Positions 6,904 through 15,246 of a stretch of DNA of 15,495 nt are shown in pieces. Origin of the DNA: an uncultured Mitsuokella sp. (lineage in GTDB: Bacteria > Bacillota > Negativicutes > Selenomonadales > Selenomonadaceae); the NCBI GenBank assembly GCA_900770895.1, contig CAAGMF010000007.1:1-15495 (forward strand). Reading direction: 5' to 3'. The translations under genes and the position numbers were made by a program. Below the pieces are notes generated by a model. It was not told where the DNA came from. It did no database searches and saw only the letters and a program-made list of their open reading frames with translations. Within the stretch, counting starts at the first letter, position 1; every line of letters starts with the position of its first letter.

Positions 6904-7818
6904 TTATTCTGCTGTCGCAACCTTGGTATGATGTTTCTTCTCGGTGTGATTGCGCATGATGATCCAGAGCGGGCTTGCGATGAATATCGACGAATAGCAG
7001 CCGCTGCCGAAACCGATCAGCAGGGCGAACGCGAAATCCTTCGTCGTCTCGCCGCCGAAGAAGTAAAGGGCAAACGTCGTGAACATGACCGTGAACACCG
7101 TGTACAGCGAGCGGGTCAGCGTCTGATAGACCGACGTATTGACGAGCTTGTCGATATCGCCACCGCGACGGAAGTGCAGCTTCATGTTCTCGCGGATGCG
7201 GTCGAATATGACGATGGTATCATTGATCGAGTAACCAACGATGGTCAGCAACGCCGCGATAAACGAAGAGTCTACCTGCCGCTGCGTCAGTGAGAATACC
7301 GCCAGCACCACGAGTATATCATGGATCAGGGCAGCCACAGCGGCAAAGCCGAAGCGCCATTCGAAGCGATAAGCTACATAGAGTATGATGAGGGCCCAGG
7401 ATATGACGAGCGCCATGACTGCATTCGTTATGAGCTCGCCGCCGATAGTAGCACCGACCTTCTCCTCACGCAGTACGGTGTAGTCACCGACATCCTCCTT
7501 GAGTGAAGCCATGACTTCTTTACGCTTGTCTTCCTCGAGGTCGACCGTGCGAATCATGACATCATTCGAGGACGACACGCCCGAAGTATCACCGGAGAGC
7601 TGAATCGTACTGCCATCGAGGTCGTAGCGAGCCAGACTGCTGCGCACCTCGGCGATTGTGACCGGCTCTGCGAATTTGAGGTCGATGATGGTACCACCGG
7701 TGAAGTCGATACCGAAATTGAAGCCCTTCACGAACATGCAAATGATGCCCGGTATGATGACGAGAGCTGAGATCAGAAACCATATCTTGCGATGGCCTGC
7801 TATATCGAACTTAGGCAT
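6904..7818 (-). CDS. secF: Protein translocase subunit SecF
   Basis: Membrane partner of SecD in the Sec translocon accessory complex; uses the proton-motive force to help complete protein export. The 304 residues show the N-terminal helix (about 11-30) and the SecF signature FGIDFTGGT (34-42). A periplasmic-side domain follows (about 45-125), then a cluster of helices with GYSINDTIVIFDRIREN, the conserved helix 4-5 region. A short charged, His/Lys-rich tail ends the protein. The ATG at 7818 has GGAGG about 9 nt upstream, inside the secD end. The secD and secF frames overlap by 8 bp, so translation is probably coupled. It is the last gene of the tgt-yajC-secDF block. Confidence 0.97.
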   Translation of the reverse strand: MPKFDIAGHRKIWFLISALVIIPGIICMFVKGFNFGIDFTGGTIIDLKFAEPVTIAEVRSSLARYDLDGSTIQLSGDTSGVSSSNDVMIRTVDLEEDKRKEVMASLKEDVGDYTVLREEKVGATIGGELITNAVMALVISWALIILYVAYRFEWRFGFAAVAALIHDILVVLAVFSLTQRQVDSSFIAALLTIVGYSINDTIVIFDRIRENMKLHFRRGGDIDKLVNTSVYQTLTRSLYTVFTVMFTTFALYFFGGETTKDFAFALLIGFGSGCYSSIFIASPLWIIMRNHTEKKHHTKVATAE

Positions 7819-9064
7819 TCTTCAAATCCTCCTTCGTCCAAAGCATGAAACCATTCGCTCCATAAGCATTCGGATTCTCCGTTATCTTCGAGGCGATCAG
7901 GAGCTTCAGCATGTACTGAGTCAGCGTGATCGCCGTGAACATCGAGAGCAATGTACCTAGGCCAAGCGTTATGGCAAAACCGCGTATCGTGCCGGTTCCC
8001 AGGAAGAACAGCACGCCAGCAGCGATGATGGTCGTTATATTAGAGTCGAATATCGTCGTGAAAGCGCGTTTGAAGCCCGCGTCCATAGACAGGCGCAGCG
8101 TCTTGCCCTGGATGCGGTATTCCTCTTTGAAATGCTCGAATATCAGCACATTCGCGTCGACAGCCATACCTATGGACAATATGATACCTGCAACGCCCGG
8201 CAGCGTCAGCGTAGCGTCGAGCAGATACAGAGCTCCGAGCAGGAGCATAGTATAGGCCATGAGGGCGATATCGGCGATGAAGCCCGAGAGGCGATAGAAC
8301 AGCACCATGAACACCAGGACTGCTCCAAGGCCGATGGCGAATGCGAACTCGGATTTATCCTTCGAATCCTGTCCGAGGGACGGGCCGACTGTGCGCGTCT
8401 CGATGATGTTGACCTTGACCGGCAGAGCACCACTGCGCAGCACGACAGCCAGATTCTGGGCTTCCTCCAGATTGCGCTGGCCGGATATCTCGGCCTTGCC
8501 GCCGAGGATCGGTTCACGGACATTAGGAGCGGTCAGCACCTCGCCATCGAGCAGTATCGATATCGTGCGTCCCACGTTCTTCGTCGTGAGGTCAGCGAAC
8601 TTCTTGGCGCCTTCATCTGTGAATTCCAGATTGACGACGTTCTGGCCGTTCTGCTGGTTCGTAGCTGCCTGGGCATCCTTGAGGTCCGTACCAGTCAGGA
8701 CCGTGTTGCCCTCCTCATCCTTGAACTCCAGCATAGCCGTCTTACCGATTGTCTTTATCGCTGCATCAGGGTCCTTGACACCCGGCAGTTCGATAATGAC
8801 ACGGCGTTCGCCTTCACGCTGTATGATTGGCTCTGTGAGGCCGAGCGCGTTGACACGCTTTTCCATGATCGTGACTACGCGGTTCATGGCATCATCATTG
8901 ACCTTGGCGATATCCGTGTCCTCAGCCTCGAGGACGACATGCGTGCCGCCCTGCAGGTCCAGGCCCTGACGGATCGAGTTAGCCAAGGGCTGCACGAAAG
9001 CGATGAATATCGCCACAATGGCGATCACGCATCCGAGCAGCTTCATAAGGCTGTCTTTTCTCAA
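7811..9064 (-). CDS. secD: Protein translocase subunit SecD
   Basis: Integral-membrane component of SecDF, working with SecYEG and SecA in protein export. The 417-residue length matches the short Firmicute form that lacks the extended periplasmic domain of Proteobacteria. One helix spans about 8-24, followed by GLDLQGGTHVVLE (34-46), the large extracytoplasmic P1 domain, and five or so helices after about 240. GMAVDANVLIFEHFKEE is the family's conserved helix-4 motif. The longest frame opens with TTG at 9064, with AAGGGA about 12 nt upstream. An in-frame ATG at 9046 (seventh codon) is a possible alternative start, but it would trim the residues just before the first helix. The 64-nt gap upstream has no clear promoter, so it is read with the genes before it. 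Confidence 0.96.
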   Translation of the reverse strand: MRKDSLMKLLGCVIAIVAIFIAFVQPLANSIRQGLDLQGGTHVVLEAEDTDIAKVNDDAMNRVVTIMEKRVNALGLTEPIIQREGERRVIIELPGVKDPDAAIKTIGKTAMLEFKDEEGNTVLTGTDLKDAQAATNQQNGQNVVNLEFTDEGAKKFADLTTKNVGRTISILLDGEVLTAPNVREPILGGKAEISGQRNLEEAQNLAVVLRSGALPVKVNIIETRTVGPSLGQDSKDKSEFAFAIGLGAVLVFMVLFYRLSGFIADIALMAYTMLLLGALYLLDATLTLPGVAGIILSIGMAVDANVLIFEHFKEEYRIQGKTLRLSMDAGFKRAFTTIFDSNITTIIAAGVLFFLGTGTIRGFAITLGLGTLLSMFTAITLTQYMLKLLIASKITENPNAYGANGFMLWTKEDLKNA

Positions 9065-9128
9065 GAATCGTTCAATCCCTTCTATATTGATTGCTATACA
9101 GCGCCGTGTCCAGGTTTCGGCCCAGGGC

Positions 9129-9851
9129 TCAAAAACGATGAACGAGCGTCATATGGTCTATTTTGACATCGTCAGCCAGAGAAACATCCTGTCCTTCCGT
9201 GACTGACATGACGATGACTGTCATATCCTCGTCGGCATGATTCTTATCGAAGGCCAGCGCCTGTTCGAGGATGGCCCGCGCCATATAGCGGCTATCAGCC
9301 GGCGGGTTGTCCCGCAGGATCTGCATGTATTTCTCTACATCGGCATAGTGGCTCGTCTCGCGATGCCCGGCATGAGCTACGCCATCCGTGTAGGCCGCCA
9401 GGACGAGACCCGGCTCGAGCGGCAGTTCGTAGGTCTGCGGCTTCATGTGCTTGTTCTGGCCGATCGGCTCTACACCGTCATCATACACGCAGTCATACTC
9501 GTCCGTCTTGACGAGTACCGGACAGGAGCTGTTGCGGCTGATAAATATGGTTTCCTTATCCGTATCAGCCGTCAGCATCGTCAGCGAGCACGAGACCTTG
9601 TGCTCGTGCTGCTCATAAAGATAATCATGCACCATGCGCGGCACAGCATCATCCCGCGTCCCCTGCGACAGCAGCTCTGCCGCCTTGTTCGTAACCGTGT
9701 ACGATATGCGCTTGGCGGTGACTCCGTTTCCCTGAGCAGCCGCCAGCAGGGCCGTTATGCCTCCCAGCGGACGCTCGACGATATCAAAGGCATCGCCACA
9801 CGTCTCAGCTGTATATTTCTTGGTTCGCGCAATACCCAGCTTGATCTCCAT
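9129..9851 (-). CDS. SpoIIE/PP2C-like protein with a degenerate metal site
   Basis: Resembles small SpoIIE-type PP2C serine/threonine phosphatases (240 residues). Recognisable parts are CGDAFDIVERP (18-28), a G-rich loop with QGNG (40-43), EGxRD-like SQGTRDDAV (62-70), the RN/P segment near 106-111, YTDGV (154-158) and DEDMTVIVMS (207-216). The last two supply the usual D156 and D209-region metal ligands. The first conserved motif normally reads Asp-Gly before Gln-Gly, but here it is Ala-Ala at 38-39 (LLAAAQGNG); I confirmed this from the nucleotides. Activity may be reduced, altered or absent. The C-terminal 20 residues are acidic and of unknown role. Start ATG at 9851 has AAGGTG about 8 nt before it. 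It lies 25 nt after the cyclo-ligase and upstream of secD, in the same operon. The target is unknown. Confidence 0.75.
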   Translation of the reverse strand: MEIKLGIARTKKYTAETCGDAFDIVERPLGGITALLAAAQGNGVTAKRISYTVTNKAAELLSQGTRDDAVPRMVHDYLYEQHEHKVSCSLTMLTADTDKETIFISRNSSCPVLVKTDEYDCVYDDGVEPIGQNKHMKPQTYELPLEPGLVLAAYTDGVAHAGHRETSHYADVEKYMQILRDNPPADSRYMARAILEQALAFDKNHADEDMTVIVMSVTEGQDVSLADDVKIDHMTLVHRF

Positions 9852-9876
9852 AATATCACACCTTGCTGTACCGGAC

Positions 9877-10467
9877 TCAGCCGCTGCAGCGTACCGACTG
9901 AGTCTCAGTAATCAAAATATCCACCCGCTCATCATGCGGCTCCATCACAATATGCCCCACGGGTACGACCTGACAGTCGAACGTCAATGCCACCCGCACG
10001 GCCGGTGTCCGAGCCAGATAGCGGTCATAGTAGCCGCCACCGAGTCCCAGCCGCTCTCCCGTCACCGAGAAAGCTGCGCCAGGCACGATGACGAGATCGA
10101 TGGTATCGGGAGCAACCGGCACCATCTCCGCCTCGGCAATCGTGCGGATGCCGAACTCGCCCGTGACCAGGTCCTGCATATCACGCAGCTGCACGGCCTG
10201 CATCAGCCCCCGCCCCACGATATGAGGCAGGCAGACAGTCTTCCCGCCCGCCAGTGCCCGGCGCAGCAGACCATCGAGATCTGGCTCATCCGGCATAGAC
10301 GCATAGGCGAACAGGCAACGAGCCGCCTGATATTCCGGCAGAGCCAGCAGCCGATCCAGCATGGATGCACTTTTCTGCCTCCGCTCGTCCGCCGGCAGTG
10401 ACCGACGGCAGGCCAGCATCCGGCTGCGCAGCGATTTCTTATCCTGCTCGATGTCAGCCGTCATCAT
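9877..10467 (-). CDS. fthC: 5-formyltetrahydrofolate cyclo-ligase (MTHFS)
   Basis: Converts 5-formyltetrahydrofolate to 5,10-methenyltetrahydrofolate with ATP, recycling folate in the cytoplasm. The 196-residue protein has the N-terminal K-x2-LR-x2 pattern (KKSLRSRM, 10-17) and FAYASMPDEPD (53-63). It also has the strongly conserved glycine-rich loop GLGGGYYDRYL (141-151) and the C-terminal EPHDERVDILITE. Length and motif order are normal. The start ATG-ATG at 10467/10464 overlaps the yajC stop, and AAGGA lies just upstream, so translation is probably coupled to yajC. Its position inside a yajC-secD cluster is not functionally explained; it is likely a co-transcribed passenger. Confidence 0.95.
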   Translation of the reverse strand: MMTADIEQDKKSLRSRMLACRRSLPADERRQKSASMLDRLLALPEYQAARCLFAYASMPDEPDLDGLLRRALAGGKTVCLPHIVGRGLMQAVQLRDMQDLVTGEFGIRTIAEAEMVPVAPDTIDLVIVPGAAFSVTGERLGLGGGYYDRYLARTPAVRVALTFDCQVVPVGHIVMEPHDERVDILITETQSVRCSG

Positions 10468-10739
10468 TCCTTGGCATCCGTTACATTGGCGTTGATGGCC
10501 GCACGCGATACCTCGACGATGACGTTGTCCGCCACCTTGAGCTTCAGGCTCTTCTCATTCAGCTCGACGATGGTACCGTATATGCCGCCGATTGTCAGCA
10601 CCCGGTTGCCCTTCTTGAGGTTGTCGAGCATATCGCGACGCTTCTTGCTGGCTATCTTCTGCGGACGGTACAGCAGGAAATAGAATATCGCGATCATCAG
10701 TATTATAGGTACCCACGTACCCAGCATTTCCGGACTCAT
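10464..10739 (-). CDS. yajC: Preprotein translocase accessory subunit YajC
   Basis: Small inner-membrane partner of SecDF. The 91-residue protein has a single N-terminal helix (about 9-24, WVPIILMIAIFYFLLY). It continues with the family's RPQKIASKKRRDML segment (25-38) and a cytoplasmic domain with GNRVLTIGGIYGTIVEL (44-60). Start ATG at 10739 is 6 nt after a perfect GGAGGT. It is read 48 nt after tgt, as in many bacteria where tgt, yajC, secD and secF are adjacent. Its stop overlaps the cyclo-ligase start. Confidence 0.97.
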   Translation of the reverse strand: MSPEMLGTWVPIILMIAIFYFLLYRPQKIASKKRRDMLDNLKKGNRVLTIGGIYGTIVELNEKSLKLKVADNVIVEVSRAAINANVTDAKE

Positions 10740-10767
10740 AATAATACCTCCATAATAAAATCATAAA

Positions 10768-10783
10768 GTCTCAACGAAGAGAC
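10768..10783 (-). other. Small intercistronic hairpin between tgt and yajC
   Basis: On the minus strand GTCTC and GAGAC form a 5-bp stem around a 6-nt loop, followed by a T-rich stretch (TTTATGATTTTATT). It is too weak for a confident terminator call. It could cause partial attenuation or processing between tgt and yajC. Confidence 0.2.
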
Positions 10784-10787
10784 CGAC

Positions 10788-11954
10788 TCACCTCTTGCGG
10801 TTGACCATCGTGATGCTGCCATGAGCTCCCGCATTATAATCAGCCAGGAACGAACTGCGGAACTCACTGAAGCGATCCTCGAGTATCGAGAGACGCATTT
10901 CCCGCATGAAATGCTGCAGGAACCAGAGATTATGCAGCGTCAGCAGCCGCAGGCCGAATATCTCGCCAGCCCGGACCAGATGATGGATATAGGCCCGCGT
11001 ATAGCCGTTGCGGCAGGCATAGCAGCCGCAGCCCTTCTCGATGACCTCGTGGTCATGCGTGAAACCGGCATTCTTCAGCGACATACGCCCCGTATGGACC
11101 ATGGCCATGCCATTGCGCGCGACACGCGTCGGATAGACGCAGTCAAACATATCGATGCCACGGGCCACGCCCTCGACCAGGCAGTCCGGCGTCCCTACGC
11201 CCATGAGATAGCGTGGCTTGTTGGCCGGCAGGAACTCCGTCGTATACTCGAGCATCTCATACATGAGGCTCTTCGGCTCGCCTACCGACAGACCGCCGAT
11301 GGAGTAGCCGGCAAATGGCATGGCGGCAAGCTCGCCGGCGTGCCAGCGGCGCAGATCCTTGTACATGCCCCCCTGGACGATGCCGAACAGGCCCTGATTC
11401 GGAGCCGTCATCGCGTCCAGGCAGCGCTGCTCCCAGCGCAGTGTACGCTCAGTGGAATTCTTCGCATAGTCATGATCCGCCGGATACGGCACGCACTCAT
11501 CAAACGACATGACGATATCTGAGCCCAGCGCCATCTGCACCTGCATCGATACCTCAGGCGACAGGAATTTCTTTGAGCCATCGATATGCGAGCGGAACTC
11601 GACACCCTCTTCAGTTATCTTGCGCAGATCCCCGAGCGAGAACACCTGGAATCCGCCGCTGTCCGTCAGTATGCCCCGGTCCCAGTGCATGAATTTGTGC
11701 AGGCCGCCTGCCTCACGCACGAGATCAGCGCCCGGACGCAGGAACAGATGATACGTATTGCTCAGTATGATGCCCGCGCCCATATCATGGAGCTCGTCAG
11801 GTGAGATCGTCTTGACCGTAGCCTGCGTGCCCACCGGCATGAATATCGGTGTTGGGAAGCTGCCATGCGGCGTATGAATAATGCCCGCCCGGGCTCCGGT
11901 AGCTGCATCGGCATGCACGAGCTCATACGTTACCGCCGGTTTATTCTCTATCAA
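10788..11954 (-). CDS. tgt: tRNA-guanine transglycosylase (Tgt, queuosine pathway)
   Basis: Exchanges guanine-34 for preQ1 in GUN-anticodon tRNAs, a step in queuosine synthesis. The 388-residue protein shows TPIFMPVGTQATVK (35-48), LTDSGGFQVFSLG (96-108, with the general-base Asp D98), GIVQGG (191-196) and FDCVYPTR (270-277, with nucleophile D271). The zinc site is GCGCYAC (C309, C311, C314) with H341 downstream. The start is a TTG at 11954, six nt after a perfect GGAGGT and with no in-frame ATG nearby, so TTG is favoured. Expressed protein length is typical. It leads the tgt-yajC-secDF block from its own probable promoter. PreQ1 synthesis genes are not in view. Confidence 0.97.
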   Translation of the reverse strand: MIENKPAVTYELVHADAATGARAGIIHTPHGSFPTPIFMPVGTQATVKTISPDELHDMGAGIILSNTYHLFLRPGADLVREAGGLHKFMHWDRGILTDSGGFQVFSLGDLRKITEEGVEFRSHIDGSKKFLSPEVSMQVQMALGSDIVMSFDECVPYPADHDYAKNSTERTLRWEQRCLDAMTAPNQGLFGIVQGGMYKDLRRWHAGELAAMPFAGYSIGGLSVGEPKSLMYEMLEYTTEFLPANKPRYLMGVGTPDCLVEGVARGIDMFDCVYPTRVARNGMAMVHTGRMSLKNAGFTHDHEVIEKGCGCYACRNGYTRAYIHHLVRAGEIFGLRLLTLHNLWFLQHFMREMRLSILEDRFSEFRSSFLADYNAGAHGSITMVNRKR

Positions 11955-11991
11955 ATAATGACCTCCAAAATATTTGTATTGACAACTCTAC

Positions 11992-12020
11992 ATTTTATCA
12001 TAAAAAGCTATTAAATACAA
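11992..12020 (-). promoter_or_regulatory. Probable promoter of the tgt-secF operon
   Basis: On the minus strand TAAAAT (11997-11992, 5/6) serves as -10 and TTGTAT (12020-12015, 3/6) as -35, with a 17-nt spacer. It lies between the rpoD terminator and the GGAGGT of tgt, where a promoter is expected. An overlapping TATGAT gives an alternative -10 with poorer spacing. Confidence 0.5.
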
Positions 12021-12038
12021 AATTATTGTTGACGCAAA

Positions 12039-12067
12039 GAGCGTGGCAGCTCATAGCTGCCACGCTC
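12039..12067 (-). terminator. Terminator hairpin downstream of rpoD
   Basis: GAGCGTGGCAGCT (12039-12051) and its perfect complement (12055-12067) form a 13-bp GC-rich stem with a 3-nt loop, 14 nt after the rpoD stop. On the minus strand it is followed by TTT and then an A/T-rich tract with scattered T runs. The T-tract is short, but the location and stem strength support termination of the dnaG-rpoD unit. Confidence 0.75.
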
Positions 12068-12081
12068 GCATCACTTCATGA

Positions 12082-13194
12082 TCAATCCAGGAAATCGCGG
12101 AGCTTCTTGCTGCGGCTCGGATGACGCAGCTTGCGCAGAGCCTTGGCCTCGATCTGGCGGATGCGCTCACGCGTGACGCCGAAATGCTGGCCTACCTCCT
12201 CCAGCGTGCGAGCCCGGCCATCATCGAGACCGAAACGCAGCCGCAACACCTTTTCCTCACGCGGCGTCAGCGTATCGAGGACCTCCTCAAGCTGCTCCTT
12301 GAGGAGCGTCGATGAAGCCGCCTCGGCCGGAGCCGGCGCATCGTGATCTTCGATGAAGTCGCCCAGATGAGAATCTTCCTCCTCGCCGATAGGCGTTTCG
12401 AGCGATACCGGCTCCTGAGCGATCTTCATGATCTCGCGTACCCGCTCGACCGAAGTATCCATCTCCTTCGCGATCTCCTCCGGCTTCGGATCGCGCCCCA
12501 GCTCCTGCAGGAGCTGGCGGGAGACGCGGATGAGCTTGTTTATCGTCTCGACCATATGGACCGGGATGCGGATGGTGCGGGCCTGATCAGCAATCGCACG
12601 CGTGATGGCCTGACGAATCCACCAGGTAGCATACGTCGAGAACTTATAGCCCTTCGTATAGTCGAACTTCTCGACTGCCTTGATGAGGCCGAGATTGCCC
12701 TCCTGGATGAGGTCCAGGAACAGCATGCCACGCCCCACATAGCGCTTGGCGATACTGACGACGAGACGCAGGTTGGCCTCAGCCAGCTCTTTCTGAGCCT
12801 CCATATCGCCTTCCTGCATGCGCTTCGCCAGCTCGACCTCCTGCTCGCCTGTCAGCAGCGGCACGCGCCCGATCTCTTTCAGATACATGCGCACCGGGTC
12901 ATCAACCCCCACGCCGTCTGGCACCGAGAGATCGATCTCTACCTCTTCCTTATCGTCGTCATCAGTTATTTCTTCGCCGCTTTTCGAGTCATCGACGATC
13001 TCTATGCCGTTCTTGCTGAATTTATCATACAGCTGCTCGATCTCATCTGGCGATAGCTCATGCTCCTGTAAGGCCTCAGCGAGTTCCGCATAGGTCAGCG
13101 TACCGCCATTTTTCTTGCCTTGGGCCAGCAGAGCAGTGACGATCGTAGTCGTACTAGGTGCCTTTTCCGTCACTTTCTCTTTCTTCTCAGCCAT
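12082..13194 (-). CDS. rpoD: RNA polymerase primary sigma factor (sigma-A/RpoD)
   Basis: Housekeeping sigma factor that directs RNA polymerase to -10/-35 promoters. From the preferred start the protein has 370 residues, the short Gram-positive-type form. A small region 1.1-like domain (about 15-60) is followed by an acidic linker (about 66-90). Region 1.2 is DDPVRMYLKEIGRVPLL (98-114). Regions 2.1-2.4 contain NLRLVVSIAKRY (141-152), DLIQEGNLGLIKAVEKFD (161-178) and FSTYATWWIRQAITRAI (185-201). Region 3 includes IRIPVHMVETINKL. Region 4 contains TPREEKVLRLRFGL (310-323) and the helix-turn-helix VTRERIRQIEAKALRKLRHP (340-359). The longest frame starts at 13224, but AGGAGGGAGC lies about 7-10 nt before the ATG at 13194, and the extra ten residues are not family-like, so 13194 is chosen. 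It follows dnaG by 84 nt. Confidence 0.97.
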   Translation of the reverse strand: MAEKKEKVTEKAPSTTTIVTALLAQGKKNGGTLTYAELAEALQEHELSPDEIEQLYDKFSKNGIEIVDDSKSGEEITDDDDKEEVEIDLSVPDGVGVDDPVRMYLKEIGRVPLLTGEQEVELAKRMQEGDMEAQKELAEANLRLVVSIAKRYVGRGMLFLDLIQEGNLGLIKAVEKFDYTKGYKFSTYATWWIRQAITRAIADQARTIRIPVHMVETINKLIRVSRQLLQELGRDPKPEEIAKEMDTSVERVREIMKIAQEPVSLETPIGEEEDSHLGDFIEDHDAPAPAEAASSTLLKEQLEEVLDTLTPREEKVLRLRFGLDDGRARTLEEVGQHFGVTRERIRQIEAKALRKLRHPSRSKKLRDFLD

Positions 13195-13246
13195 GCAGCT
13201 GCTCCCTCCTGTCATCAACATCAAAATCTACAAAGAAACCGACTAC

Positions 13247-13267
13247 GCCGACCGAATATCCGTCGGC
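13247..13267 (-). other. Hairpin between dnaG and rpoD
   Basis: GCCGAC (13247-13252) and GTCGGC (13262-13267) can form a 6-bp stem with a 9-nt loop in the dnaG-rpoD gap. No T-run follows, so it is not a terminator. It could be an mRNA-processing or stabilising element that lets sigma and primase levels differ, as known from the E. coli operon, but this is inference. Confidence 0.25.
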
Positions 13268-13278
13268 AAGCCGCTGAC

Positions 13279-15192
13279 TCATACCTTACGCCCCTCCGCC
13301 TGACGCTGCTCCTGCTCCAGCTTGGTGCGTCGGGCCAGCAGGTCCTGTGCCAGCTTCAGCTCCCGCAGTGCTCCTGCGGTATCGCCAGCCTGTCCCAGCT
13401 GCTGGCTGGCCTGGCTGTGCTGCTGATACTGGCTGCTCAGATAAGCGATATGCAGGAACCGCAGATTCACGGTGTACACCTGCGTGATATCCTCATCTGC
13501 ATCATCGCCGCTAGCCGCGCTGACGATTGCCCGGCTCAATTCCTCGCCGGCCGCCTCCGAAAGCTGCGCCAGCGCCTCCGTCTCATCCGGCTCCTCGCCA
13601 GCCTCAGCACAAGCCTCGATATAGGCAAAAACCTCATCCTGAGCCGCTGTAGCCGCTATATTGGCGCGCGGCACGATGGATTCGGCATGCAGGAGCAACG
13701 GCGGATTCTGCCACGTGAGCCCGATCAGGACGCGCGCCGCCGTACTCTGAGCGTTCTGCTTCTCTCTGACACGCCGACGCTGCCCACTTGCCGGCCGGAC
13801 AGGTGCAGACCGCCCGGCTGGTACGACGAAGTCATTGCCGGCCCTGTCCTCCGGATACGAAGCTCCCTTTCTGGCGAATCCCACCAGCTCAGACCTGATA
13901 TCGCCCTCATCGAGCAACAGCAGGCTGGCCAGCTGTCTGATATGGCTCGTCTGCACCGTCTTGTCGGACGTCGACTTCAGCAATGGCAGCAGCGCCCGCA
14001 ACGCCTGCATTTTGCCCTCCGGCGTATCGTGCCTGATATGCTTCAGCACATATTGCAGGCAGTACTCCCAGAGCGGCAGCGCCCTCTCCACGAGAGCCTC
14101 GAAAGCCTCCGGCCCGTGCTTGCGGACAAATTCATCGGGATCCTTGCCATCGGGTACGATGAGCACCCGCACCTCGGCTCCTGACTGCTCCACAATGGAA
14201 AGGGCCCGCATGGTCGCCTTCTGCCCTGCCTCGTCACTGTCATAGCAAAAATATATCTTCTTAGCATACCGCATCAGTTTCTTACAGTGATCGATGGTAA
14301 AGGCCGTCCCCAGCGAGGCTACGACATTATGTATGCCGGCGCTGAACACCGATATCGCATCCATGTAGCCCTCGACGACGATGGCATAGCCCTTGGCGCG
14401 TATGGCCTGGCGCGAACGGTCCAGGCCGAACAGTATCCGCCGCTTGTTGAATAGTATCGTCTCTGGCGTATTCCAATACTTCGGAATCTTTTCTGCCGTC
14501 GCATCATCAACGATGCGTCGGCCACCAAATCCCACCACGCGGCCATTCTCATCGGCAATCGGTATGATCACCCGGTTGCGCAGACGGTCGTACAGCCCGC
14601 CGCTCTGCCGCGTACCGGACAGACCAGCCTTCAACAGCAGCTCTGGCGGCACGCCGCGCTTTTGAAAGGCGACCGACAGCTTGTCCCAGGCATCTGGGGC
14701 GAAGCCCAGCCGGAATTCATCGATCGTCTCCCGCGATATGTCGCGCCCCGCGAAGTATTGCAGGCCTGTCTGTCCATAAGACGTCTTTGTCAGGCAATTA
14801 TAGAAGAACTTCTGGGCCAGCTCATTCACCTGGCGCAGAGACTCCATTTCCTTATCTCTCGCTATCTCCTGCGACGTCTTTTGCCGTCTGGCCGGCAATG
14901 GGATGCCGACCCTCTCGGCCTGCAGCTTTACAGCTTCGAAATACGTGACATTCTCGATCTGGGATATGAATTTGAAAACATCGCCACCGGCATGACAGCC
15001 GAAGCAATAAAAAAAGCCTTTTTCCGGTACGACTGAGAACGAAGGCGTCTTTTCATGATGAAACGGACAGCAGCCCCAGTAACGTCCGCCTTTGCGGCTC
15101 AGTGGTACATATTGCCGCACCACATCGAGGATGTCGGTCTGCTGGCGCACATTCTCAACGAACTCGCCGAGTTCAGGATTATTCCATGCCAT
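13279..15192 (-). CDS. dnaG: DNA primase DnaG
   Basis: Makes RNA primers for DNA replication. The 637 residues begin with a CHC2 zinc-binding domain: C42-PF-H45 HEKTPSF and FYC63-FGC66-HAGGD. The TOPRIM catalytic core follows, with PIADENGRVVGFGGRRI (211-227), VVEGYMDAISVF (272-283), FCYDSDEAG (315-323) and PDGKDPDEFV (347-356). These carry the conserved Glu and Asp residues. The C-terminal region (about 450-637) is less conserved and contains basic and Gln-rich helices, as expected for the helicase-binding domain. The ATG at 15192 follows GGAG by about 9 nt and begins at the usual point upstream of the zinc motif. It heads the dnaG-rpoD operon behind a strong promoter. Confidence 0.98.
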   Translation of the reverse strand: MAWNNPELGEFVENVRQQTDILDVVRQYVPLSRKGGRYWGCCPFHHEKTPSFSVVPEKGFFYCFGCHAGGDVFKFISQIENVTYFEAVKLQAERVGIPLPARRQKTSQEIARDKEMESLRQVNELAQKFFYNCLTKTSYGQTGLQYFAGRDISRETIDEFRLGFAPDAWDKLSVAFQKRGVPPELLLKAGLSGTRQSGGLYDRLRNRVIIPIADENGRVVGFGGRRIVDDATAEKIPKYWNTPETILFNKRRILFGLDRSRQAIRAKGYAIVVEGYMDAISVFSAGIHNVVASLGTAFTIDHCKKLMRYAKKIYFCYDSDEAGQKATMRALSIVEQSGAEVRVLIVPDGKDPDEFVRKHGPEAFEALVERALPLWEYCLQYVLKHIRHDTPEGKMQALRALLPLLKSTSDKTVQTSHIRQLASLLLLDEGDIRSELVGFARKGASYPEDRAGNDFVVPAGRSAPVRPASGQRRRVREKQNAQSTAARVLIGLTWQNPPLLLHAESIVPRANIAATAAQDEVFAYIEACAEAGEEPDETEALAQLSEAAGEELSRAIVSAASGDDADEDITQVYTVNLRFLHIAYLSSQYQQHSQASQQLGQAGDTAGALRELKLAQDLLARRTKLEQEQRQAEGRKV

Positions 15193-15246
15193 GCGCCATT
15201 ACTCCGTTCAAAATATGCCTTCTAGAAAATTGGCTATAGACATTTA

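Noticed and set aside
8132..9166. Long plus-strand ORF (344 codons)
   Set aside because: Antisense to secD; long open antisense frames arise from codon bias in GC-rich genes.
13195..13224. Longer rpoD start at 13224
   Set aside because: The extra residues overlap the Shine-Dalgarno AGGAGGG that serves the ATG at 13194.
13120..14184. Long plus-strand ORF (354 codons)
   Set aside because: Antisense to dnaG and the rpoD start, with low-complexity Arg/Leu/Gln composition.
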